Below are positions 45,501-51,836 of a stretch of DNA of 51,836 nt, one piece after another. The notes under the pieces are model-generated. The model searched no databases. It was not told the DNA's origin and saw only the letters and a list, made by a program, of their open reading frames with translations. The DNA comes from Balneolaceae bacterium. Its GTDB lineage: Bacteria; Bacteroidota; Rhodothermia; Balneolales; Balneolaceae. The position numbers were made by a program, and so were the translations under genes. Location of the stretch: the NCBI GenBank assembly GCA_007693395.1, contig REDS01000102.1:1-51836 (forward strand). Reading direction: 5' to 3'. How positions within the stretch are numbered: the stretch's first letter is position 1; every line of letters begins with the position of its first letter.

Positions 45501-45902
45501 GTTCTACCCGCTGAACCCAGCCAAAAGCGCGTTACTCATCTTTCTTCAACTGTTTTTTTCAACATGGGAGATGGTATGTTTAAAGCAGAGGAATTACCGG
45601 TAGAAGTACAATTTTCAAAAATATTTGGAATTCAAGCTCAAGATTTTACCGGTAATGGTCATTATGATATTTTAATTACCGGCAATCTATCCGGTGCGGA
45701 TTTAAAAGTGGGGAGCTATAATGCATTTAATGGGCTGTTGTTACAGGGTAAAAAAGATGGTACCTATTCTGAGCTGCCTATCTCAAAAACCGGTTTCTTT
45801 TTTCCAGAGAATGGTATAGACATTTTACCTTTTCGAGACTCATACTTTATAATTCCACAGTTTGATGGAGATCTGAGATTGATCGAGTTTCTGAGATATT
45901 GA
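42522..45902 (+). CDS. Large FG-GAP/VCBS repeat lipoprotein with ASPIC domain
   Basis: About 1126 residues from the ATG at 42522. That start is chosen because it yields a lipoprotein signal peptide (lipobox ISNC, Cys25); an earlier in-frame ATG at 42435 would add 29 residues and overlap the phosphoesterase. The body is a series of FG-GAP/VCBS beta-propeller units with calcium-type loops: DFNGNGLPDLFFAG, DINNNGLPDIYLS, DSNNNGLLDVYLL, DINQNGYKDIYVAND, DLTNNGLPDIFTLD and many more. An ASPIC/UnbV domain lies around residues 530-620 (NWLKIELSGSDTNIDALGAIIDLYF to LHFGLGSY). Proteins of this type are commonly encoded beside SusC/SusD in Bacteroidota and are thought to be surface binding partners. 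It is placed 481 bp upstream of SusC. Confidence 0.9.
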   Translation: MIAVGRLSHFAFGFLFVCSLFISNCTRKAPLFERLSAERTGITFINTVQETETNNVLTNEYIYNGAGVGVADFNGNGLPDLFFAGNEVENRLYLNRGDFRFEDVSDFSGISGSLEKWYSGVTIVDINNNGLPDIYLSVTGKQNPELRRNELYINKGLNEDGIPVFEEMAAEFGLDDPSYTTNAVFFDSNNNGLLDVYLLVAYSGSEISYTNILAQRESDRLANTDKLLRAEWSRELGHLVYRDVSQEAGITKDGHGLGVQIVDINQNGYKDIYVANDYISEDLFWINQGDGTFINMANDLFKHTSYSAMGTDIADLTNNGLPDIFTLDMLPETNIRRKMMANPNNYRNYINDAFAGFHPQYTRNTLQLNRGSVEKSGLPVFSEVALLANVAVTDWSWAALLADFDNSGFRDIYITNGIPRDVTDKDFWDEYGRVRNIMPMRIALPKIPEVKIPNYLFKNSGNITFEDVTTEWGFDTPTYSTGAVYVDLNNNGALDLVVNNTNQPATIYRNHIIEKGDTEENNWLKIELSGSDTNIDALGAIIDLYFGDGYHQRHENTPYRGYLSSVDPTLHFGLGSYAVADSVIISWPKTDEHKRTVIAGAESNRTIIADIRNALPYTPNRQENFELLFQDVSEERGINYRHVPRYYNDFHEQPTLPFKLSEVGPAVAVGDLNGNGLEDIIITAHSVKNWIIYVQEYDGMFVEQPFLFEGDLPHVEITPTDVLLFDANGNGVNDVYIVTGGVEYPKDDERYRDLFFENNRDGSFTYLPDALPDIRISGSVVIHTDLNNNGLPDLFVGGRLHPGRYPESVSSTILINNSDENRIRFFDATSEIASDLIGIGNINDAHFYDVTGNGNKDLIVAGDWMPITILQNTSNKLQLLRPTGIEKLTGWWSTLHIADISGNGLPDIIAGNLGLNSLYKASENEPVSAYFGDLTNDGFFEMILTVFKPDSDGNRKEFPAHSREDYVRMMPGIMANFPTHQEFGRAAINDLIDVLPAEPSQKRVTHLSSTVFFNMGDGMFKAEELPVEVQFSKIFGIQAQDFTGNGHYDILITGNLSGADLKVGSYNAFNGLLLQGKKDGTYSELPISKTGFFFPENGIDILPFRDSYFIIPQFDGDLRLIEFLRY

Positions 45903-46383
45903 TACCCGAAAATTTCATTTATTACTTCCAGACTTGTAATAATATGTTAACAAAGATTTTAGTTTAGTGTCTGAAATTTTGTATTTGTAATGATTCATTA
46001 AATAGATCCAAAGTGCTTATTTGCGCCCATATTTGCCCTTTTTTACACAGAAAAGGGCAAATTTCAAGAAAAACTACTCTTACTTTACTTTAATCAGACC
46101 GTTTCGTCTGAGTCCAAAAATATTTTCATTTACTTTTTTTATAATTGGAAGGGCTTTTTTATAATTAATCAATCGGTTGTTTTAGAGATTAATAAACAAT
46201 TATCGAATTGTTAACGTACTGTATTGCCCAGCTACAAAATTGACCCGCTCTCATGCTCTGTTTAGAATTTCATCATTTAATCAGTGTACTGATCTTGTCC
46301 TTTTTCTAACTTCTTTTACAGTACACTTTTCTTTGCAACCGAGTCATCTACCTTAACCAAAATCATAACCACAGGGATTCAGT
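45903..46383. other. Leader region of the SusC gene
   Basis: A 481-bp AT-rich gap upstream of the SusC gene. It contains a perfect 12-bp hairpin, ATTTGCCCTTTT (46031-46042) with AAAAGGGCAAAT (46051-46062), and a smaller palindrome AACAATT-ATCG-AATTGTT at 46195-46212. No regulator gene, small coding frame or convincing terminator was found. The SusC promoter should lie here. Confidence 0.5.
46031..46062. promoter_or_regulatory. Perfect 12-bp hairpin upstream of SusC
   Basis: Arms ATTTGCCCTTTT and AAAAGGGCAAAT enclose 8 nt. No T-tract follows on either strand, so it is not a clear intrinsic terminator. It lies 130 bp after the lipoprotein stop and 320 bp before SusC. It could be an operator, an RNA-stabilising hairpin, or part of a terminator whose T-run is the loop side. 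Confidence 0.5.
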
Positions 46384-49300
46384 ATGGAAAACAATAAGAT
46401 ACAGAGGGTGTATCTTTTTGCTACTCCACTCAACTCAGAAGAGTTGTCTGGAAAGTTTGCAAAAATGAGCACCAAGCTATTCCGTATTTGTTTTTCGGCT
46501 ATTCTGTTTTTAGGCCTTACCGTTGGCAGTGCATTTGCACAAAGTCATCAGGTAACCGGAACAGTAACCGATTCAAATACAGGTGAATCACTACCAGGTG
46601 TAAATATCATGGTAGTGGGATCAGACGCAGGTACAACAACAAACTTGGATGGGGAGTATACTCTCAATCTCCCAAGTCCTAACGAATCACTCCGATTCAC
46701 TTACATTGGTTACCAGGCACTGGTAGTACCCGTTAACGGACGTGAAGTTATTGATGTACAATTAGAATCATCAATTATCAGTGGCGAGGAGCTACTTGTA
46801 GTTGGATATAGTGTACAGCAACGAAGAGACATGACCGGATCAATTGCAGTAGTAGATATGGGCGACTTTGAACGACTATCCGTTTCAGGTGACATGGTAT
46901 CCAAGCAGTTACAGGGTGTGGCCTCCGGGGTCTCGGTTGTTTCTTCCGGTCAGCCGGGTGAAAGTCCTGATATCAGAATTCGTGGTATCAACACATTTGG
47001 TAATAATGCTCCGCTCGTTGTTATTGATGGTGTTCCCGGTAACATGAACAACCTCAATCCAAATGACATCGAAAACATCCAGGTGCTGAAAGATGCCTCG
47101 GCTGCTTCTATTTACGGTGCACGTGCTTCAAATGGTGTAATCGTTATTACAACAAAACAAGGAGGTGGCTCAGTAGAAGTTAACTACCGCGGTTCTTATG
47201 GTATAGACTGGCAGGGAAGAGAGAATCCATGGGATATTGCTACTCCTCAAGATCAGGCAAATTTGGTTTGGCGCGCGTTAGCTAATTCAGGTGCCCCTCA
47301 GCAGCATCCGCTTTATGGAAGTGGTGCAACACCTCGTTTACCCGATTTTATTGCCCCGGCAGGTGCAATGGAAGGCGATGTAAACTTTGATGATTACTTC
47401 ATTATTCCCGAATACACTGACGCAGCTTTATTAGGTCAGTTTTTTCGAATTACACGTGCAAATCATGAAGGAACAGACTGGTTTAATGAAATTTTCAGAA
47501 CAGCTAATACAGCACAGCACGATATTTCTGTTAGTGGCGGTAGTGAGATTGGAAATTTCCTATTCTCTGTTAACTATCTGAATCAGGAAGGTACTCTGAT
47601 GAGAACGTTCCGAGAACGAGTTTCACTTCGGGCAAACTCTTCATTTAACTTAGGTGAGAATTTCAGAATCGGTGAAAACTTGCAATACACTGTAAGCGAG
47701 GCCCCACAAGTAGCTTCTCTTACTGAAGGTAGTGCAATTGGTATGTCTTTCCGTGCACAACCAATAGTTCCCGTTTACGATGTTATGGGTAACTTTGGTG
47801 GTCAATCAGGTGCAGGATTAGGTAATGCTGCTAACCCGGTTGCAATTATGGAGCGTACACGAAATAATGAGTCGCAAACAAGAAATCTTTTTGGTAATGT
47901 TTTTGCTGAATGGGATGCACTCGAAAATGTACGTGTGCGAACAAGTTTTGGTGGTGAGCTTTGGAACTGGAGTTCTCAGTCATTCAGTTTCCCAACCTAT
48001 GAAGAGCAGGAAAATAGTCCAAATAACCAGCTTTTTACAAGCCAGGGTAACGGTTACAACTGGACTTGGACCAATACGGTTCAATTCAGAGAAACATTCG
48101 ACAGGCACAATGTTGAAGTTCTCGTAGGTACTGAAGCTTACCAAAATGCCGGTGAGCAAAGAAATGCGAACATTCAGGGTTTCTTTTCTTTTGATCCAAA
48201 TTTCGTGAGTCTTAGCACAGGTTCAGGAACTCCTGTTGTTTCAAGCTGGAAATGGGAAGATACACTCCTGTCATATTTTGGACGACTGGATTACATCTTT
48301 GATGACCGATACATTCTTGGTGTAACACTCCGGCGTGATGGTTCATCCCGATTCCTCAACAACCAGTGGGGATGGTTCCCTGCTGCCAGTGCAGGATGGA
48401 GGATCAGTAATGAGAGCTTTATGGATGACGTAACATGGATTAGTGATCTCCGGATTATCGGTGGTTACGGTGTTATGGGTAATCAGATCAATGTTGATCC
48501 TGCAAACTCGTTTACTTTATTCACAGGTGACCCCAATAATTCCTTCTACTCAATCAATGGCAGCAACTCTGCAATTGCAGAAGGTTTCAGGCTCCAGAGA
48601 ATTGGTAACCCAGATGCTCAGTGGGAGAAAAACGTAACGGCAAATATCGGTTTTGACGGTAGTTTCTTTGATGAGAAATTCCAGCTTTCAGTAGAATACT
48701 ACTGGAAGGATGTTCAGGACCTTCTTTTTAATCCAACCCTGATTGGTGCATCCGGTGTGGCTACAGCTCCATTCGTAAACGTAGCAAACATGAAAAACCG
48801 GGGGTTAGACATGAGTTTTGCTCATTTCGGTCAGTTCTCTACAAACCTGCAGTATAATGTAAATCTTACATTTACATCGTATACTAATGAGATTGTAAGT
48901 ATTGCAGACGGTATTGATTTCTTCGCTCAAGAAGCAAGAAGATGGCCAGGCAACCAGTTTATCAGAAACCAGGTTGGAAGCCCTGTTTCTTCATTCTTTG
49001 GTTACAGAGTAGAAGGGTTTTGGCAAAGCCAGGCAGAGATTGATGCCGCAAATGCGGGTGCTCCAAGCGGTACATATCAAACTGATGCAGGTGTTGGCCG
49101 TTTCCGTTATGCTGATATTACCGGCGATGGCCAGGTAACCCCGGATGACAGAACCATTCTTGGTGATCCAAATCCTGATTTTACATATGGAATCAGCATG
49201 GGCCTGAATTACAAAGCATTTGATGTAAGCATGTTCTGGTATGGCTCGCAAGGAAATGATATTTGGAACCAGGTTAAATATTGGACTGACTTCTATCCAT

Positions 49301-49698
49301 CATTTATCGGTGCGAAAAGCAACACTGCCGTTTTTGATTCATGGACTCCGGATAATCCAAATCCTACAGCTCCAATTCAGGAGAACCAGAGTTCATTCAG
49401 TACAGATGGTGTTCCAAACTCATACTATGTAGAGGACGGCTCTTATCTGAGGCTTAGAAACCTTCAGGTTGGCTACACACTTCAGCCGGATGTTTTACAG
49501 CGAATTGGTATTCGAAATCTGCGTCTCTATGTACAGGGTAATAACCTGGTAACATTTACCGGCTATAGTGGGCCTGATCCAGAAATTGGATTCTTTACAG
49601 GAAGTGGCGCCGGTGGAGGTTCAACTAACTTTGGAATTGATGAAGGGCAGTATCCAACTCCAAAACAATTCATTTTTGGCATTAATCTTTCGATATGA
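46384..49698 (+). CDS. SusC/RagA family TonB-linked outer-membrane transporter
   Basis: A 1104-residue outer-membrane protein. Residues 29-54 (MSTKLFRICFS to AFAQ) are the signal peptide core; the preceding 28 residues may be a long leader or the true start may be the ATG at 46465. A carboxypeptidase-like domain follows (HQVTGTVTDSNTGESLPGVNIMVVGSDAGTTTNLDGEYTL), then the SusC-type EELLVVGYSVQQRRDMTGSIAVV, the plug (GVSVVSSGQPGESPDIRIRGINTFGNNAPLVVIDGVPG, VLKDASAASIYGARASNGVIVITTKQG) and the beta-barrel. It imports an oligomer, likely glycan or peptide, with SusD acting as lid. No STN domain is seen, so no anti-sigma signalling is predicted. It precedes the SusD gene by 49 bp. Confidence 0.97.
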   Translation: MENNKIQRVYLFATPLNSEELSGKFAKMSTKLFRICFSAILFLGLTVGSAFAQSHQVTGTVTDSNTGESLPGVNIMVVGSDAGTTTNLDGEYTLNLPSPNESLRFTYIGYQALVVPVNGREVIDVQLESSIISGEELLVVGYSVQQRRDMTGSIAVVDMGDFERLSVSGDMVSKQLQGVASGVSVVSSGQPGESPDIRIRGINTFGNNAPLVVIDGVPGNMNNLNPNDIENIQVLKDASAASIYGARASNGVIVITTKQGGGSVEVNYRGSYGIDWQGRENPWDIATPQDQANLVWRALANSGAPQQHPLYGSGATPRLPDFIAPAGAMEGDVNFDDYFIIPEYTDAALLGQFFRITRANHEGTDWFNEIFRTANTAQHDISVSGGSEIGNFLFSVNYLNQEGTLMRTFRERVSLRANSSFNLGENFRIGENLQYTVSEAPQVASLTEGSAIGMSFRAQPIVPVYDVMGNFGGQSGAGLGNAANPVAIMERTRNNESQTRNLFGNVFAEWDALENVRVRTSFGGELWNWSSQSFSFPTYEEQENSPNNQLFTSQGNGYNWTWTNTVQFRETFDRHNVEVLVGTEAYQNAGEQRNANIQGFFSFDPNFVSLSTGSGTPVVSSWKWEDTLLSYFGRLDYIFDDRYILGVTLRRDGSSRFLNNQWGWFPAASAGWRISNESFMDDVTWISDLRIIGGYGVMGNQINVDPANSFTLFTGDPNNSFYSINGSNSAIAEGFRLQRIGNPDAQWEKNVTANIGFDGSFFDEKFQLSVEYYWKDVQDLLFNPTLIGASGVATAPFVNVANMKNRGLDMSFAHFGQFSTNLQYNVNLTFTSYTNEIVSIADGIDFFAQEARRWPGNQFIRNQVGSPVSSFFGYRVEGFWQSQAEIDAANAGAPSGTYQTDAGVGRFRYADITGDGQVTPDDRTILGDPNPDFTYGISMGLNYKAFDVSMFWYGSQGNDIWNQVKYWTDFYPSFIGAKSNTAVFDSWTPDNPNPTAPIQENQSSFSTDGVPNSYYVEDGSYLRLRNLQVGYTLQPDVLQRIGIRNLRLYVQGNNLVTFTGYSGPDPEIGFFTGSGAGGGSTNFGIDEGQYPTPKQFIFGINLSI

Positions 49699-49747
49699 TA
49701 GATCTGAAAATGAATTTGCACCAAGAATGTTCTAAAAAAAATACAAT

Positions 49748-51610
49748 ATGAAATCAATAATTAATATCCGAAGCAGTTTAGGAGTTGTATTCGTGGCAGC
49801 AGCAATGCTGGTATTTTACGGATGCGACGGTTTCCTTGATGTTCCCGCAAAGGGATCATTAAGTGAAGAGGTATTAGCAAACGATCAGGGTGTTCAAACA
49901 CTTTTGATTGGAGCTTATGCTGCTCTTGATGGGGCCGGCATTTCCGGAAACGCCTGGGAAGCAGCCGGGCATAACTGGATCTATGGCAGTGTAGTGGGTG
50001 GAGATGCTCATAAAGGCACAGAGCCGGGAGATCAAAGTGCAATCAATGCAATGATGGCTGGATTATTTCTCCCAACAGAGGGTTTCTTTAATAATTTCTG
50101 GAGAGTGAAATATGAAGGTATTTCACGAGCCAACGCAGTTATAAGAGTAGCAGCTAATGCAACTGATATGACTGAACAGGAAATTGCTCGAACGGTAGCT
50201 GAAGCACGATTTTTGCGTGGCCACTACTATTTCGAGCTAACCCGAATGTTCGACAGAGTGCCGTGGATTGATGAAACCATGTTAGATTTTGATCAGCCTA
50301 ATGATCGTGTTCTTTGGCCGGAGATTGAAGCAGACTTCCAGTTTGCTTACAATAATCTGCCGGATGTTCAATCACAACGTGCACGTGTAAACCGATGGGC
50401 GGCAGCATCTTATCTTGCAAAAGTGTATATGTATCAGGATAAATTTGCTGAAGCAAAAGCACTTTACGATAACATTATTCCAAATGGTGTAACCTCTCAG
50501 GGAGTATCTTACGACCTGGCAGCAGGATACTGGGATAACTGGAACCCTGCTCTGGAAGACGGACTTCCTGAAGCCGTATTCTCTATTCAGCAGGTTGCTA
50601 ATGATGGTTCCGGAACAATAAATAATGCCAATCAGGGAATGATGTTGAATTTCCCAAACTCAGCCGAGCACAGATGCTGTGGTTTTTACCAGCCAACTCA
50701 GGATTTGGTAAACTCATACCGCACAGATGGTGGCTTGCCAATCATTGATGGTTTCAACAATGAAATGGTGACCAGTGATCTTGGTGTACCTTCAAGTCAG
50801 CAATTCGAGAAATACGATGGTGAGCTTGATCCGCGCTTAGACTGGACAGTAGGCCGTCGAGGTGTTGCATACCATGACTGGGGACCATTCCCAGGCCAAA
50901 GATGGGTACGCGATCAAAACTATGGAGGTCCATACTACGCTAAGAAAAATGTGTACTGGAGATCTCAGGAGCAATTTGCTGATAACTCTTCATGGGCACC
51001 GGGAACAGCAATTAACATTCCTGTAATTCGCTTTGCAGATGTTCTTTTAATGGCTGCTGAAGCTGAGGTAGAAGTAGGATCACTTGAACAGGCACGCGCT
51101 TACGTAAACCGTGTTAGGGAAAGAGCAGCCCGTGAAGATACATGGGTAAGTAATGATCTGAATCGCGAATATGCAGCTGCTATCGTTAATAGTGAAGCAG
51201 AAATGCTCGCATTAAGTGTAACCACAAATCAGTGGGTAGTTCGTAATGATAATGGTAAAACGTACACTTACTTAGGTGGCGGTGCAGATAACATCAATAA
51301 TTGGAATGAGTATCCTGAGCCAAATTATAATATCTCAGAATATACATCTCCATGGGTTAACGCCAACACTGCAAGAGATGCCGTACGTTTCGAACGAAAA
51401 ATTGAACTTGCAATGGAAGGCCATCGTTTTTACGATCTGGTTCGATGGGGTATTGCACAGGAAGAACTCACAAGGTTCTATAACTACGAAGGGAATCTGT
51501 TTCCAGGCAATGGATTTTCCAATGCCCAGTTCAGAAGTGGAATTTTCCCGATTCCTCAGGCTCAGATAGATATTAGCCAGGGACAATTAACTCAAAATCC
51601 CGGCTTCTAG
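49748..51610 (+). CDS. SusD/RagB family nutrient-binding lipoprotein
   Basis: A 620-residue outer-membrane lipoprotein. Signal peptide with lipobox FYGC (Cys26) and the typical start CDGFLDVPAKGSLSEEVLANDQGVQTLLIGAYAALDG. TPR-like helices follow (EARFLRGHYYFELTRMFDRVPWIDE, RVNRWAAASYLAKVYMYQDKFAEAKALYD), and the C-terminus carries the family hallmark RDAVRFERKIELAMEGHRFYDLVRWG and IFPIPQAQIDIS. It forms the lid of the SusC transporter and binds the substrate outside the cell. Substrate type cannot be read; a CE1 esterase and a glycosyltransferase lie near but not in the same operon. Confidence 0.97.
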   Translation: MKSIINIRSSLGVVFVAAAMLVFYGCDGFLDVPAKGSLSEEVLANDQGVQTLLIGAYAALDGAGISGNAWEAAGHNWIYGSVVGGDAHKGTEPGDQSAINAMMAGLFLPTEGFFNNFWRVKYEGISRANAVIRVAANATDMTEQEIARTVAEARFLRGHYYFELTRMFDRVPWIDETMLDFDQPNDRVLWPEIEADFQFAYNNLPDVQSQRARVNRWAAASYLAKVYMYQDKFAEAKALYDNIIPNGVTSQGVSYDLAAGYWDNWNPALEDGLPEAVFSIQQVANDGSGTINNANQGMMLNFPNSAEHRCCGFYQPTQDLVNSYRTDGGLPIIDGFNNEMVTSDLGVPSSQQFEKYDGELDPRLDWTVGRRGVAYHDWGPFPGQRWVRDQNYGGPYYAKKNVYWRSQEQFADNSSWAPGTAINIPVIRFADVLLMAAEAEVEVGSLEQARAYVNRVRERAAREDTWVSNDLNREYAAAIVNSEAEMLALSVTTNQWVVRNDNGKTYTYLGGGADNINNWNEYPEPNYNISEYTSPWVNANTARDAVRFERKIELAMEGHRFYDLVRWGIAQEELTRFYNYEGNLFPGNGFSNAQFRSGIFPIPQAQIDISQGQLTQNPGF

Positions 51611-51659
51611 GCCGATACCAAGTTTGTTTTAAACCATTAATGGTTGAATAACAATTGTA

Positions 51660-51694
51660 AGGGACACAGCTTCAATGTTGTGTCCCTTTTTTTA
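51660..51694 (+). terminator. Intrinsic terminator after SusD
   Basis: GGGACACA (51661-51668) pairs perfectly with TGTGTCCC (51679-51686) around a 10-nt loop and is followed by TTTTTTT. It is a strong rho-independent terminator for the SusC-SusD transcript, about 50 bp after the stop codon. Confidence 0.85.
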
Positions 51695-51718
51695 TTTATA
51701 TATATCTCTATCGTGAAA

Positions 51719-51797
51719 AGTCATCGGATGAGTTTTATCGGGTGGGCAGCCAGATTAGTCGAATGGATGTTATTTAGTGAAGACTCATCCGATGACT
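51719..51797. repeat. Dispersed 79-bp inverted-repeat element, copy 2
   Basis: Arms AGTCATCGGATGAGT (51719-51733) and ACTCATCCGATGACT (51783-51797) are identical to those of copy 1 at 1604-1681. The interior (49 bp) differs almost completely, but both copies keep TTT after the left arm and AAG before the right arm and have the same length and orientation. This copy follows the SusD terminator; there is no T-tract after it, so it is not itself a terminator. Confidence 0.75.
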
Positions 51798-51836
51798 ACT
51801 GTCCCCCTTAATAAGCTTGCCTTTTTCCCCTTCCAG

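Overview
The window looks like a chromosomal piece of a member of the Bacteroidota/Rhodothermota assemblage, most likely a marine Balneolales-type bacterium. The evidence is: a SusC/SusD outer-membrane pair, a C-terminal type IX secretion (T9SS) sorting domain of the PNYPNPFNPST type, a zinc metalloprotease of the DUF5117/DUF5118 type, start codons without Shine-Dalgarno sequences, a class II (B12-dependent) ribonucleotide reductase, and a lycopene cyclase plus Blh retinal-forming pair. No rRNA, tRNA, phage, complete insertion sequence or CRISPR array was seen.

Layout. 1-7.3 kb: an exported beta-propeller protein, a frame-broken CopG-type antitoxin with no toxin beside it, a repeat-rich intergenic stretch, a large exported TolB-propeller/amidohydrolase on the minus strand with visibly richer G+C, a TPR protein, and a collagen-like lipoprotein. 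7.8-10.2 kb: a zinc metalloprotease lipoprotein. 10.4-15.4 kb (minus): an electron-transfer module, etfB-etfA-fixC-fixX, followed by an acyl-CoA dehydrogenase. 15.6-23 kb (minus): an unknown membrane protein, citrate synthase, MazG, then a tight operon maf - TPR protein - exported protein of unknown function. 23-30.3 kb (plus): DUF3098, DUF92 and a dicarboxylate/amino-acid symporter in one operon, a TPR protein, a lamin-tail/T9SS surface protein, an aldo-keto reductase, and two tiny overlapping membrane-protein genes. 30.4-35.2 kb: an acyl-ACP thioesterase and class II ribonucleotide reductase diverge from an AT-rich 489-bp region holding six DnaA boxes or near-boxes. 35.3-42.5 kb: PIG-L deacetylase, beta-helix lipoprotein, blh and crtY, CE1-type esterase, family 2 glycosyltransferase and phosphoesterase. 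42.5-51.6 kb: a large FG-GAP/ASPIC lipoprotein followed by SusC and SusD, a nutrient uptake locus.

The strongest non-coding signals are: (i) a probable structured leader RNA of the crtY-blh operon, folding as a three-way junction immediately followed by a perfect 13-bp intrinsic terminator 18 nt before the crtY start; (ii) the DnaA-box cluster, with two box pairs each spaced exactly 20 bp, which could be a replication origin or a DnaA-controlled promoter for ribonucleotide reductase; (iii) a dispersed 78-79-bp element with identical 15-bp inverted arms but different interiors, present at both ends of the window; and (iv) several perfect palindromes placed like operators. All assignments come from reading the sequence by eye; no database search or folding program was run.
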